From the NCBI RefSeq assembly GCF_031801495.1, contig NZ_JAOEGC010000002.1, positions 2,294,001-2,358,000 of the forward strand: a stretch of DNA of 64,000 nt, written 5' to 3'. Both the position numbers and the translations under genes were made by a program. This stretch comes from Agrobacterium tumefaciens_K. GTDB lineage: Bacteria; Pseudomonadota; Alphaproteobacteria; Rhizobiales; Rhizobiaceae. Position 1 is the stretch's first letter. The number at the start of each line of letters is the position of its first letter. The notes beneath the pieces were generated by a model. That model saw only the letters and a list, made by a program, of their open reading frames with translations. It ran no database searches and was not told the origin of the DNA. Below are positions 27,479-36,017 of the stretch, in pieces.

Positions 27479-28494
27479 CGAACGCGTGGATCCATTACTC
27501 GGTAAAGTACGTCGGCAAGCAAATTGAGGGCGACATAGATGAGGCCGATCAACAGCGTTGCTCCAACGACAGGGTTCATGTCCGCGTTCATCAGCGAGAC
27601 GGTGAGGTATTGGCCAAGCCCCGGCCAGCTGAACACGGTTTCCGTCACCACCGCGCCTTCGAGAAGACCGGCATAGGTGAGCGCAAGGACCGTCACGAGC
27701 TGCACGGCAACCGTCGGGAACGCGTGTCCCCAGATGACGGTCAAGGCCGACAGCCCCTTGGCGCGGGCGGTAATGACATATTCGCCCTTGAGCGCATCGA
27801 TCATGAAGGCGCGCGTCATGCGGGTGATGTACGCCATGCTGAAATAGGCGAGAATGCAGACGGGCTGCACCATATGGGCAATCGCGTCATGGAAGGCATC
27901 CCAGTCACCGGCCAGCAGCGTATCAACCGTCATCAGCCCGGTGACCGGATCGATCATGCCGTCAAAGATGATGTCCTGTCGGCCCGGTCCGGGTGCGACG
28001 CCAAGCGTGGCGTAAAACACCAGCAGCGAAATCAGCGCCAGCATGAAGACTGGCACGGAATGGCCTGCCAGACACACGACCCGGATGATCTGGTCTGTCA
28101 CCTTGCCCTGCCGCACGGCAGCCCAGACACCGAGCGGAATGCCGATCAACGCTGCAAGGATGAGTGCGGCGGTGGCAAGCTCGAAGGTGGCAGGAAACAC
28201 GCGTTTGATATCGACCCAGACCGGATTCCGGGTCAGGATCGAGTTGCCGAAATCGCCGTGCAGAACCTGCGAGACATAGTGGAAGAACTGGACGACCAGC
28301 GGCTGGTCCAGCCCCATTTCGGCACGCACACGCACGATTACATCCTCGGGCGCGTTGTCGCCGACCGCCGCGATGACGGGATCGACGGGCATGACGCGCC
28401 CGATCATGAAGGTGATGATCATCAAACCGAACAGCGTCAGAATGACGCTGCTCAGTGTCGACGATATGCTTTTAAGGCGTTTGTTCAATGTCAC
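27475..28494 (-). CDS. Peptide ABC transporter permease (DppB type)
   Basis: The 339-residue permease has the DppB/OppB pattern: an N-terminal helix, then P-V-D-P-V and R-x-x-M-G-L-D-Q-P-L-V-V-Q-F in the first extracytoplasmic loop. The conserved cytoplasmic loop R-A-K-G-L-S follows, and it ends in D-V-L-Y-R-V-M-D-P-R. Its start overlaps the substrate-binding protein stop by 4 bp. Confidence 0.9.
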   Translation of the reverse strand: MTLNKRLKSISSTLSSVILTLFGLMIITFMIGRVMPVDPVIAAVGDNAPEDVIVRVRAEMGLDQPLVVQFFHYVSQVLHGDFGNSILTRNPVWVDIKRVFPATFELATAALILAALIGIPLGVWAAVRQGKVTDQIIRVVCLAGHSVPVFMLALISLLVFYATLGVAPGPGRQDIIFDGMIDPVTGLMTVDTLLAGDWDAFHDAIAHMVQPVCILAYFSMAYITRMTRAFMIDALKGEYVITARAKGLSALTVIWGHAFPTVAVQLVTVLALTYAGLLEGAVVTETVFSWPGLGQYLTVSLMNADMNPVVGATLLIGLIYVALNLLADVLYRVMDPRVR

Positions 28495-30083
28495 GCTTTC
28501 TTCGCATCGTGGTAGGAGTTGCCCTCGGACAGAACACCGAGTTCGAAACCGGAAACGCCCTTGCGGAAGGCTGCCGTCTTCGTCGTCTGGAACATGAAGA
28601 CGAACGGGCTGTTTTCCATGTGCTCGCGCTGCAGGGCTTCATAAAGCTCGACGCGCTTTGCCGGATCCTTCTCGTCGCGGGCGGCTTCAGCCTTGGCGGC
28701 GAAATCGTCGTTCTTGAAGCGCGAGCGCCACAGGAACGGCTTCGACTTGGCATCGTCCGCATTGTCCTTGTTGATGTTGAATACATCGGCGTTGGAATGC
28801 GGATCGAAGTAGTCGGTGCCCCAGGCGGACAATGCCATCTGATGCTCGCGAGCGCGCATCTTGGTCAGCACCTGGCGGTTTTCCGCCGACTGCAGACGCA
28901 CCTTGATGCCGATATCGGCAAGGTTTGCCTGAATGGCCTGCGCCAGATCCGGGTAAGGCTGCGCGGAATAGTGGTCCATGGAGATTTCGAAACCATCGGC
29001 AAGACCGGCTTCCGCCATCAGCGCCTTGGCCTTCTCGACGTCACGCTGGTAGGGAACGTCGTTGACGGCGCCGGGGAAGCCCTTCGGCTCGAAGCTCTGG
29101 TGAACTTCGTGAGTCAGCGGCACGATGTTTTCCTGCATGCCCTTGTAGTCCAGCGCCCACTTGATGGCCTGCCAGACCTGCGGCTTGGCAAGGTTTTCAT
29201 TGCCTTGGTTCAGCGAGATCAGGACCAGCGATGCAATGCTCTTGCGCTCGAGCACGATGTTGTCATCGTTCTGGACGGAGCGCAGCTGCTCCGAGGTCAG
29301 GTCGCGGGCGATATCGATGTCACCCTTCTGAAGCATCAGAAGCTGGGAGGAAGGATCGGTAACGTGACGCAGGATGATGCGCTTGAGGTTGCCCTTGTAC
29401 GGCCCCTTCGGGTTGACGGTCAGCGCGACGCTTTCGCTCGGCTTCCACGACTGGAGAACGAAGTCGCCGGAACCGGCGCTGTTCTTCTGCAGCCAACCGT
29501 TGCCAAGATCTTCGCCGCTGGCGTTCTCGAGCACGGCCTTCTTTTCGACGATGGCGCCGATGTTGGCCGACAGGCAGTACAGCAGGAAGGAGATGGCGGT
29601 AGGCTTCGCCGTCGTCAGCTTCACCGTCTTGGAGTCGGTGGCAACAATGGTCGTTTCAGCGTTTTCCGGCGTGAAGCCGAACTGGCTGATGATGAAAGCC
29701 GGGCTCTTGTTCATCTTGATCGCACGCTGCAGCGAGAACGCGACGTCTTCCGCCGTCACCTTCGCACCGCTGGAGAAGGTTGCCTCTTCGCCGATCGTGA
29801 AGGTGAAGACCTTGCTGTCGGCATCGGCTTCCCACGCGCTTGCGATCACCGGATCGACCTTGGTGGAATCCTCACGGTTTGCACGCACCAGCTTCTGGTA
29901 CATGTTGCTGATGATTTCACCACCAACGGCTTCGAAACCCTCATGCGGGTCGAGGCTCGTCATGTTGTCCAGCTGCTGGGCGACGACCAGAATGTCCTTC
30001 GGCGTGTCCGCAAAAGAAAGACGGGCGTAGGACAGGAACGGTACGGCAGCACCGGCGATCAGCAGGTTGCGTCTTGAAATCAT
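28491..30083 (-). CDS. Peptide ABC transporter substrate-binding protein (family 5, Tat signal)
   Basis: The 530-residue periplasmic receptor has a twin-arginine signal (S-R-R-N-L-L-I-A-G) with cleavage near F-A-D at about residue 25. The family 5 pattern follows, including L-D-P-H, F-T-I-x-E-x-A-T-F-S-S-G and T-A-E-D-V. It opens the five-gene importer whose last gene is the D-aminopeptidase, so D-residue peptides, for example from peptidoglycan, are plausible ligands. GGGG precedes the ATG. A terminator-like hairpin lies in its leader. Confidence 0.88.
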   Translation of the reverse strand: MISRRNLLIAGAAVPFLSYARLSFADTPKDILVVAQQLDNMTSLDPHEGFEAVGGEIISNMYQKLVRANREDSTKVDPVIASAWEADADSKVFTFTIGEEATFSSGAKVTAEDVAFSLQRAIKMNKSPAFIISQFGFTPENAETTIVATDSKTVKLTTAKPTAISFLLYCLSANIGAIVEKKAVLENASGEDLGNGWLQKNSAGSGDFVLQSWKPSESVALTVNPKGPYKGNLKRIILRHVTDPSSQLLMLQKGDIDIARDLTSEQLRSVQNDDNIVLERKSIASLVLISLNQGNENLAKPQVWQAIKWALDYKGMQENIVPLTHEVHQSFEPKGFPGAVNDVPYQRDVEKAKALMAEAGLADGFEISMDHYSAQPYPDLAQAIQANLADIGIKVRLQSAENRQVLTKMRAREHQMALSAWGTDYFDPHSNADVFNINKDNADDAKSKPFLWRSRFKNDDFAAKAEAARDEKDPAKRVELYEALQREHMENSPFVFMFQTTKTAAFRKGVSGFELGVLSEGNSYHDAKKA

Positions 30084-30115
30084 CAGAAAATCCCCTTTCG
30101 GACCTTATCGTCGAG

Positions 30116-30163
30116 AAAAAGACTGGAGCCTTGCCCCAATCCAGTCGTTATTTTTTGTTTTTT
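30116..30163. terminator. Hairpin with T runs on both strands in the leader of the peptide importer
   Basis: A 7-bp stem GACTGGA/TCCAGTC (30121-30127 with 30140-30146) is followed on the minus strand by TTTTT and on the plus strand by TTTTTTGTTTTTT. On the minus strand it stands 33 bp upstream of the substrate-binding protein start, so it would act inside the operon leader, as an attenuator or a barrier to read-through. The stem is short, so strength is uncertain. Confidence 0.45.
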
Positions 30164-30322
30164 CCGCGATTACCACGAGCGCTAGAGGCCAGACCAATTC
30201 CAAATTTGGCAAGCCTTATGCAGGGATTGCATCTGCCCGCACCTTGAAATTTCGCCCGCGAAGGCAGACAACGACGGCTCCCCACTTCCTTTGCTTCCGA
30301 AAATTTCCAGGGTGATGCGAAC

Positions 30323-31363
30323 ATGACAAGCGAAACGGCCGTTCCCGTATTCGACGGACATAATGATGTGCTGCTGAGATTATGGCGCTCCGGCAACCCG
30401 TCTCCGGAAACGCTTCTGGTGGAGGGCGACACGGTCGGTCACATCGATCTTCCGCGCGCCAGAAAGGGCGGGCTGGCAGGTGGCCTCTGCGCCATCTACG
30501 TCCCGTCACCCAGCATGGAAAAGGACGCGAACGGGGACTTTACGGCTCCCGAACAGCGGGACGCCCTTTCCGCGACGCTTTCCATGGCGAGCCTGCTGTT
30601 TCGCGCCGAGAAAAAGTCGAACGGCGCGCTGAAGGTCTGCCGCACGGCGGCCGATATCCGCAACGCCATGGCGGCAGGCGCCTTTGCGTCCGTGTTCCAT
30701 ATAGAGGGCGCCGAAGCGATCGCTGGCGACTTGGATACGCTTTACGTTCTGCATGAGGCAGGCCTGCGGACGCTCGGCCCGGTCTGGAGCCGCCCGAACA
30801 TCTTCGCTTACGGCGTGCCCTTCCGCTTTCCGTCGACGCCGGATATCGGCCCCGGCCTCACCGAAACCGGCAAGAAACTGGTCAAGACCTGCAACGAACT
30901 GAAAATCATGGTCGATCTGTCGCACATGAACGAGCAGGGCTTCTGGGATATCGCGAAGATCAGCGACGCGCCGCTCGTCGCATCGCACTCGAACGCCTAC
31001 GCGCTCTGCAATCACAGCCGTAATCTGACCGACCGCCAGCTTGACGCGATCCGCGATACAGGCGGGCTTGTAGGCATCAATTTCGGGGTTCTTTTCCTGC
31101 GTCAGGACGGCGTGAAGAACCCGGACACCGATCTTTCAGAACTGGTCCGCCACATCGATTACATCGCCAACCGCATCGGCATCGATCACGTCGCACTCGG
31201 TTCGGATTTCGACGGCACGACGATCCCGGCCTCGATGAAAGACGCTGGCGACCTCCAGCTGCTCGTCAAGGCTCTGCGCCAAGGCGGTTATGACGACGAC
31301 GCCCTCGCAAAGATCTGCCACGGCAACTGGATCCGTGTGCTGGAACAGACCTGGGGCGCGTAA
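30323..31363 (+). CDS. Membrane dipeptidase (peptidase M19)
   Basis: The 346-residue metallo-dipeptidase belongs to the renal dipeptidase family, which hydrolyses dipeptides, including those with a C-terminal D-residue. Zinc ligands and active-site positions are visible: H13-N-D15, Glu in H-I-E-G-A-E, His in D-L-S-H-M and A-S-H-S-N, and Asp in G-S-D-F-D-G. No signal peptide is present. It is transcribed divergently from the peptide importer and D-aminopeptidase operon, which fits a shared catabolic role. Confidence 0.9.
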   Translation: MTSETAVPVFDGHNDVLLRLWRSGNPSPETLLVEGDTVGHIDLPRARKGGLAGGLCAIYVPSPSMEKDANGDFTAPEQRDALSATLSMASLLFRAEKKSNGALKVCRTAADIRNAMAAGAFASVFHIEGAEAIAGDLDTLYVLHEAGLRTLGPVWSRPNIFAYGVPFRFPSTPDIGPGLTETGKKLVKTCNELKIMVDLSHMNEQGFWDIAKISDAPLVASHSNAYALCNHSRNLTDRQLDAIRDTGGLVGINFGVLFLRQDGVKNPDTDLSELVRHIDYIANRIGIDHVALGSDFDGTTIPASMKDAGDLQLLVKALRQGGYDDDALAKICHGNWIRVLEQTWGA

Positions 31364-31385
31364 GACGGCGAGATAATCGCAATTG

Positions 31386-31407
31386 CTCCGGCGCAGATGC
31401 GCCGGAG
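31386..31407. terminator. Bidirectional hairpin between convergent genes
   Basis: A perfect 9-bp stem CTCCGGCGC/GCGCCGGAG with loop AGAT lies between the dipeptidase (plus) and the small membrane protein (minus). T runs are absent. Confidence 0.6.
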
Positions 31408-31425
31408 AACAAAGGCGGCAAAGCC

Positions 31426-31719
31426 TCAGGCTTTTGCCGCTTTCTTTTTGCCGGTGGCGCGAAACGCAAGCAAACCGCCGACAGCCGCAAACATCGCCCA
31501 CTTGAAGGGCAGGACATCCGCCGTTTCGCTGCGGATCGGCAGCACGGTCACGGTGCCGGGGCTTGATTCATATCCGGTCTGCCCTTTGGCCTTTGCTTCG
31601 GCGATCTGCTGGGGCGAAACCACCCATTCCGCGCCCCGCATCTTGTCATAGGTCATGAAGCCACCACCCGCCACCACGGCGACAACGAGTGAAATCACGA
31701 TTCTTGCTGGCATGTTCAT
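31426..31719 (-). CDS. Small two-helix membrane protein, unknown function
   Basis: This 97-residue protein has hydrophobic segments at about 5-23 and 73-88 and a basic Lys-rich tail (G-K-K-K-A-A-K-A). Between them is a polar loop with a G-Y-E-S-S-P-G-T motif. The ATG at 31719 has GGAG six bases ahead, which fits better than the ATGs at 31725 and 31713. The frame is open much further upstream, but that part is antisense to lpiA. It is divergent from lpiA with 279 bp between the starts. I do not recognise a family. Confidence 0.6.
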   Translation of the reverse strand: MNMPARIVISLVVAVVAGGGFMTYDKMRGAEWVVSPQQIAEAKAKGQTGYESSPGTVTVLPIRSETADVLPFKWAMFAAVGGLLAFRATGKKKAAKA

Positions 31720-31998
31720 TGGCATCTCCTTCAATTGAAAGGAGCGTGTAGTCGCATCAAACAACCCGACCAAGCAACCAGCGCGTTTAATTCTGCACAG
31801 TTTGTGGTGACCTGAAAAAACACGCACTCTCTGGTTGCCTTCCGCCATTGTTTCTGGCGAAATTGCCCGGAAACCAAGCCCAAAGTACACATCGACAGTT
31901 CGCATCTTTCTGCTAATCACATTTCCCGAATGACACCGAAATGGCGACACAATCCTGTGGTTCGCCATGATGAAATCGGCGCTGGCAAGCAGGGCAAA

Positions 31999-34602
31999 AT
32001 GGCAAACAAGAGCGACGTGGCGCAAACGGAAACCGAAGCACAAGCCGAAGCAGACGGCTTCCTCGCCAGACATCGGCCCTACATCACGGCGACGGCAATC
32101 ACCCTGATTTTCGTGATGATGACGGTAGCGATCTATCAGCTGACGTCTGAAGTCCGCTATGACGACGTGATCGCCGCGCTTGTGGGAACATCGCTCACCT
32201 CGATCCTGCTGGCGATCCTGTTCACGGCGCTGAGCTTTCTCGCGCTCATCTGGTACGATGCCAACGCCATCGAATATATCGGCCGGAAGGTACCGTTTCA
32301 CTCCATGGCAGCAACGGCATTCGCCGCCTATGCCATTGGCAACACCGCCGGTTTCGGCCCCTTGAGCGGCGGCGCGATCCGTTTCCGCGCCTATTCGAGG
32401 CTGGGGTTGTCTCCGGGGGAGATCGCCCGCGTCATCGCCTTCGTCACCCTCTCCTTCGGGCTTGGCCTGCTCTCCGTCAGCGCGATTTCCACCTTCATCG
32501 TCGCCCCGAGAATTGCCTCCATCATCGGCGTTGATGCCGTGGTGCTGCGGGCCGCAGCGCTGGCGATCATCGCGGTGCTGGTGATCGGCGCCTATATCGG
32601 CCGGAACGGCAAGGCCATCCGCGTTGGCAACTGGCGGCTGCGGCTGCCCGACAGCCGCACATCGTCGCGCCAGTTCCTCGTTTCGGCCCTCGACATTGCC
32701 GCGTCGGCATCCGTGCTCTACGTGCTGCTGCCGGAAACAAACCTTGGCTGGCCGACGTTTTTTGCAATCTATGCGACCGCTGTCGGCCTCGGTGTCCTCA
32801 GCCATGTTCCCGCTGGGCTGGGTGTCTTCGAAACCGTTATGGTCGCCGGCCTCGGCAACGCCATCAGCGTCGATCAGCTGCTGGGCAGCCTCGTCCTTTA
32901 CCGCGTCATCTACCACGTGCTGCCGCTGGTCGTCGCAATTCTGGTGATGATCGCCTCCGAAATGAAGCAGTTTGCCGCCAGACCCCTGGTGTCGGATATC
33001 GGCCAGCTTGCCGTCAGACTGGCACCGCCTCTTCTGTCCGCCTATGCGATGATCCTTGGCGCCATGCTGATCTTCTCCAGCGTGACACCGACACCCGACA
33101 CCAATCTCGATTTCCTTTCGAACTTCGTGCCGCTGCCGATCATCGAAGCCGCGCACTTCCTTACCAGCATCCTCGGCCTCATTCTCGTCGTGTCCTCACG
33201 CGGCCTCGGCCAGCGCCTCGATGGAGCTTGGTGGATTGCACTCGTCGCTGCAACCGCGGCCCTTGTTTTTTCGCTTCTCAAGGCCATCGCCGTCTTCGAG
33301 GCCGCGTTCCTCGGCATCTTCATCGCCGCACTCGTCGCCAACATGCGCAGCTTCAACCGCCATGCATCGCTGATAAAACAGGCGCTCGGACCGAGCTGGC
33401 TGGGTGCCATGGCCGTCATCGTCGCAGGCGCGGCCACCATCCTGCTGTTCGTCTACCGCGACACCGACTACAGCCACGCGCTGTGGTGGCAGTTCGAATT
33501 TTCCGAGGAAGCGCCGCGCGGGCTGCGCGCGGTACTGGGACTGGTGCTGGCATCTTCGACCATCGCGATCTTCAGCCTGATGCGGCCGGTGCGATACAAG
33601 CCCGACGCCATTCTGCCGGACGACATCGTCAAGGCGACCGACATCGTAATGAAGCAGGATGAAGCCGACGCCAATCTGGTCCGCATGGGCGACAAGCATG
33701 TGATGTTCTCCGAAAGCGGCAACGCCTTCATCATGTACGGCATTCAGGGCCGCTCGTGGATCGCCTTCACCGATCCGGTCGGTGCTGAAGAGGACTTTCC
33801 GGATCTGGTCTGGGAATTCGTGGAGGCAGCCCGCTCGGCAGGCGCCAGAGCCGCGTTCTACCAGATATCGCCATTCCTGCTATCGCACTGCGCCGATGCG
33901 GGACTGCGCGCCTTCAAGCTCGGCGAACTCGCGCTGGTGAACCTGACGACCTTCGAACTCAAGGGCGGCAAGCTTGCAAACCTGCGCCAGTCGCTGAGCC
34001 GCGGCGCACGTGACGGATTGAGCTTCGAGGTGATCGACCCGCCGCAGGTAGCCGACATCATGGACGAATTGCAGCAGGTGTCGGACGGTTGGCTCACCCA
34101 CCACAACACCCGCGAAAAACGCTTCTCGCTCGGTGCGTTCGAACCCGACTACATTCTTTCCCAGCCAGTCGCCGTACTGCGAAAGGATGGCAAGATCATC
34201 GCCTTCGCCAACATCATGGTGACGGACACGAAGAAGGAGGCCACCATCGATCTGATGCGCTTTGCGGTGGATGCACCACGCGGCTCGATGGATTTCCTGT
34301 TCGTCAGCATCATGCAGCACCTGAAGGAGGCAGGCTACGAAAGCTTCAACCTTGGTATGGCGCCGATGTCGGGCATGTCGAAGCGCGATATCGCTCCGGT
34401 CTGGGACCGTATCGGCGGCACGCTTTTCGAGCACGGCGAACGCTTCTACAACTTCAAGGGCCTGCGCGCTTTCAAATCCAAATTTCATCCGAAATGGGAA
34501 CCGCGCTATCTTGCCGTGCAGAACGGTGCGGACGCGGCGCTGGCGCTGATGGACGTCACCGTCCTCATCAGCGGAGGGGTCAGAGGAGTGATTGGAAAAT
34601 GA
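31999..34602 (+). CDS. lpiA: Lysyl-phosphatidylglycerol synthase/flippase LpiA (MprF family)
   Basis: The 867-residue bifunctional membrane protein is predicted to transfer lysine from Lys-tRNA to phosphatidylglycerol and flip the product, lowering membrane charge. The N-terminal half has about 14 hydrophobic segments, with the G-F-G-P-L-S-G-G-A-I-R-x-R-x-Y motif of the flippase domain. The C-terminal third (from about residue 555) is the soluble synthase domain, with Y-G-I-Q-G-R-S-W-I-A, D-P-V-G and F-N-L-G-M-A-P. The frame opens 23 codons earlier at 31930, but the ATG at 31999 fits the family better. In Rhizobium and Agrobacterium it is acid-responsive and co-transcribed with acvB/atvA, as here. 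Confidence 0.9.
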   Translation: MANKSDVAQTETEAQAEADGFLARHRPYITATAITLIFVMMTVAIYQLTSEVRYDDVIAALVGTSLTSILLAILFTALSFLALIWYDANAIEYIGRKVPFHSMAATAFAAYAIGNTAGFGPLSGGAIRFRAYSRLGLSPGEIARVIAFVTLSFGLGLLSVSAISTFIVAPRIASIIGVDAVVLRAAALAIIAVLVIGAYIGRNGKAIRVGNWRLRLPDSRTSSRQFLVSALDIAASASVLYVLLPETNLGWPTFFAIYATAVGLGVLSHVPAGLGVFETVMVAGLGNAISVDQLLGSLVLYRVIYHVLPLVVAILVMIASEMKQFAARPLVSDIGQLAVRLAPPLLSAYAMILGAMLIFSSVTPTPDTNLDFLSNFVPLPIIEAAHFLTSILGLILVVSSRGLGQRLDGAWWIALVAATAALVFSLLKAIAVFEAAFLGIFIAALVANMRSFNRHASLIKQALGPSWLGAMAVIVAGAATILLFVYRDTDYSHALWWQFEFSEEAPRGLRAVLGLVLASSTIAIFSLMRPVRYKPDAILPDDIVKATDIVMKQDEADANLVRMGDKHVMFSESGNAFIMYGIQGRSWIAFTDPVGAEEDFPDLVWEFVEAARSAGARAAFYQISPFLLSHCADAGLRAFKLGELALVNLTTFELKGGKLANLRQSLSRGARDGLSFEVIDPPQVADIMDELQQVSDGWLTHHNTREKRFSLGAFEPDYILSQPVAVLRKDGKIIAFANIMVTDTKKEATIDLMRFAVDAPRGSMDFLFVSIMQHLKEAGYESFNLGMAPMSGMSKRDIAPVWDRIGGTLFEHGERFYNFKGLRAFKSKFHPKWEPRYLAVQNGADAALALMDVTVLISGGVRGVIGK

Positions 34603-35969
34603 GAAAACTGAGCCTGCTGAAAGCGGCTTTCGCCACCTTCGCCCTGCTTGCGCCAACCACGTCCTTCTCGCAGGACAAACCGGCTTATGAAACGGGCATG
34701 ATCCCCGCCGATCACATCATGCTGCCGGATGGCGATATCCTCGCCAGCATCTTTCTGATCTCGGACGAGAACGGCTGGACTGACAGCGACGAACAACGCG
34801 CCAGGGCGCTGGTGGACAAGGGCGCTGTCGTCGTCGGCATCGATTTCCGCGACTATATCAAGACGCTGGATGCAGACGAAGACGAATGCATCTACATGAT
34901 TTCGGACATTGAGGCACTATCGCAGCAGATCCAGCGCACCGCCGGTACCAGCAGCTACAAAACGCCGATTCTGGCTGGTATCGGCGAAGGCGGCACACTT
35001 GCGCTTGCCATGATCGCCCAGAGCCCTCCGGCAACGATTGGCGAAGCGATCGCGGTCGACCCCAAGGCTGGCCTGCCACTCCGGAAAATCCTCTGCACTC
35101 CGGCAAGCAAGGAAAAGGTAGGCAACGACACCGTTTACGGCCTGACGGACGGGCCGCTGCCCGCGCCGGTCAGCGTGTCGTTCACGCCGGATGCGGACCA
35201 GAAGGGGCGCGATCACGTCAATGACCTCGTGAAACTGCACCCCGACATCGATGTCGAGGACACGACCGACACGGCGGGGGATGCATTGTCGCAGGCTCTG
35301 TCCGACCATATTGATGCCGCAGGCGATTCCAGTTCGCCGCTTGGCCTGCCGATCACGGTTCTGGAGGCGGCACCAACCATGGACACGATGGCCGTGATCT
35401 ACTCCGGCGACGGCGGATGGCGCGATCTTGACGAGGAAGTGGGTGGCGCACTGCAGAAACAGGGTGTGCCCGTCATCGGCGTGGACGCCCTGCGCTACTT
35501 CTGGAAGGAGCGTACGGCACAGGAAACGGCAAATGATCTCGGCCGCATCATCGATACCTACCGCAAGGAGTGGAAGGTTCGAAACGTGGTGCTGATCGGT
35601 TATTCCTTCGGCGCCGATATTCTGCCCGCAACCTACAATCAGCTGCCGGATCGCGACAAGTCGCACGTCGTTCAGCTGACGCTGATGGGCCTTTCCGATC
35701 AGGTGGATTTCGTGATCTCGGTTGGCGGCTGGCTTGGCATGGCCGGCGAAGGCAAGGGCGGCAAGACCGTTGACGACATCGCCAGGATCGATCCGAAACT
35801 CGTGCAATGTATCTACGGAACCGAGGAAGAGGAAGACGACCCCTGCCCACGGCTGAAGGCAACGGGCGTCGAGACGCTCGGCATCGAGGGCGGACACCAT
35901 TTCGATGAGGACTACGAAGCGCTCGCCAGACGCATCCTCACCGCGCTCAAGACACGGCTTCCGAAATAA
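34599..35969 (+). CDS. acvB: AcvB/AtvA (VirJ-family) lysyl-phosphatidylglycerol hydrolase
   Basis: The 456-residue periplasmic protein starts in an ATGA overlap with the lpiA stop. A signal peptide ends near residue 25 (T-S-F-S-Q). The C-terminal half is the VirJ-like hydrolase domain with the nucleophile elbow G-Y-S-F-G-A-D and a late G-G-H-H-F-D that supplies the His. AcvB of Agrobacterium hydrolyses lysyl-PG made by LpiA and is needed for virulence; AtvA of Rhizobium tropici is needed for acid tolerance. The intact lpiA-acvB pair is strong evidence for a Rhizobiaceae chromosome. Confidence 0.92.
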   Translation: MRKLSLLKAAFATFALLAPTTSFSQDKPAYETGMIPADHIMLPDGDILASIFLISDENGWTDSDEQRARALVDKGAVVVGIDFRDYIKTLDADEDECIYMISDIEALSQQIQRTAGTSSYKTPILAGIGEGGTLALAMIAQSPPATIGEAIAVDPKAGLPLRKILCTPASKEKVGNDTVYGLTDGPLPAPVSVSFTPDADQKGRDHVNDLVKLHPDIDVEDTTDTAGDALSQALSDHIDAAGDSSSPLGLPITVLEAAPTMDTMAVIYSGDGGWRDLDEEVGGALQKQGVPVIGVDALRYFWKERTAQETANDLGRIIDTYRKEWKVRNVVLIGYSFGADILPATYNQLPDRDKSHVVQLTLMGLSDQVDFVISVGGWLGMAGEGKGGKTVDDIARIDPKLVQCIYGTEEEEDDPCPRLKATGVETLGIEGGHHFDEDYEALARRILTALKTRLPK

Positions 35970-35977
35970 ACGACGAA

Positions 35978-36004
35978 GACGACGCGGCGCACTGCCGCGT
36001 CGTC
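35978..36004. terminator. Hairpin between convergent acvB and RTX gene
   Basis: A perfect 11-bp GC-rich stem (35978-35988 with 35994-36004, loop GCACT) lies between acvB (plus) and the RTX gene (minus). No T run follows on either strand. It is a probable bidirectional terminator. Confidence 0.6.
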
Positions 36005-36017
36005 CATATGTCAAAAA

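Noticed and set aside
28488..30077. 529-codon open frame on the plus strand
   Set aside because: Antisense to the peptide-binding protein gene, which has a Tat signal, family 5 motifs and operon overlaps. No homology is visible in the plus-strand product.
31720..33156. N-terminal extension of the small membrane protein frame to 576 codons
   Set aside because: The extension is antisense to lpiA and low in hydrophobic order. Only the last 97 codons have a ribosome site and helix pattern.
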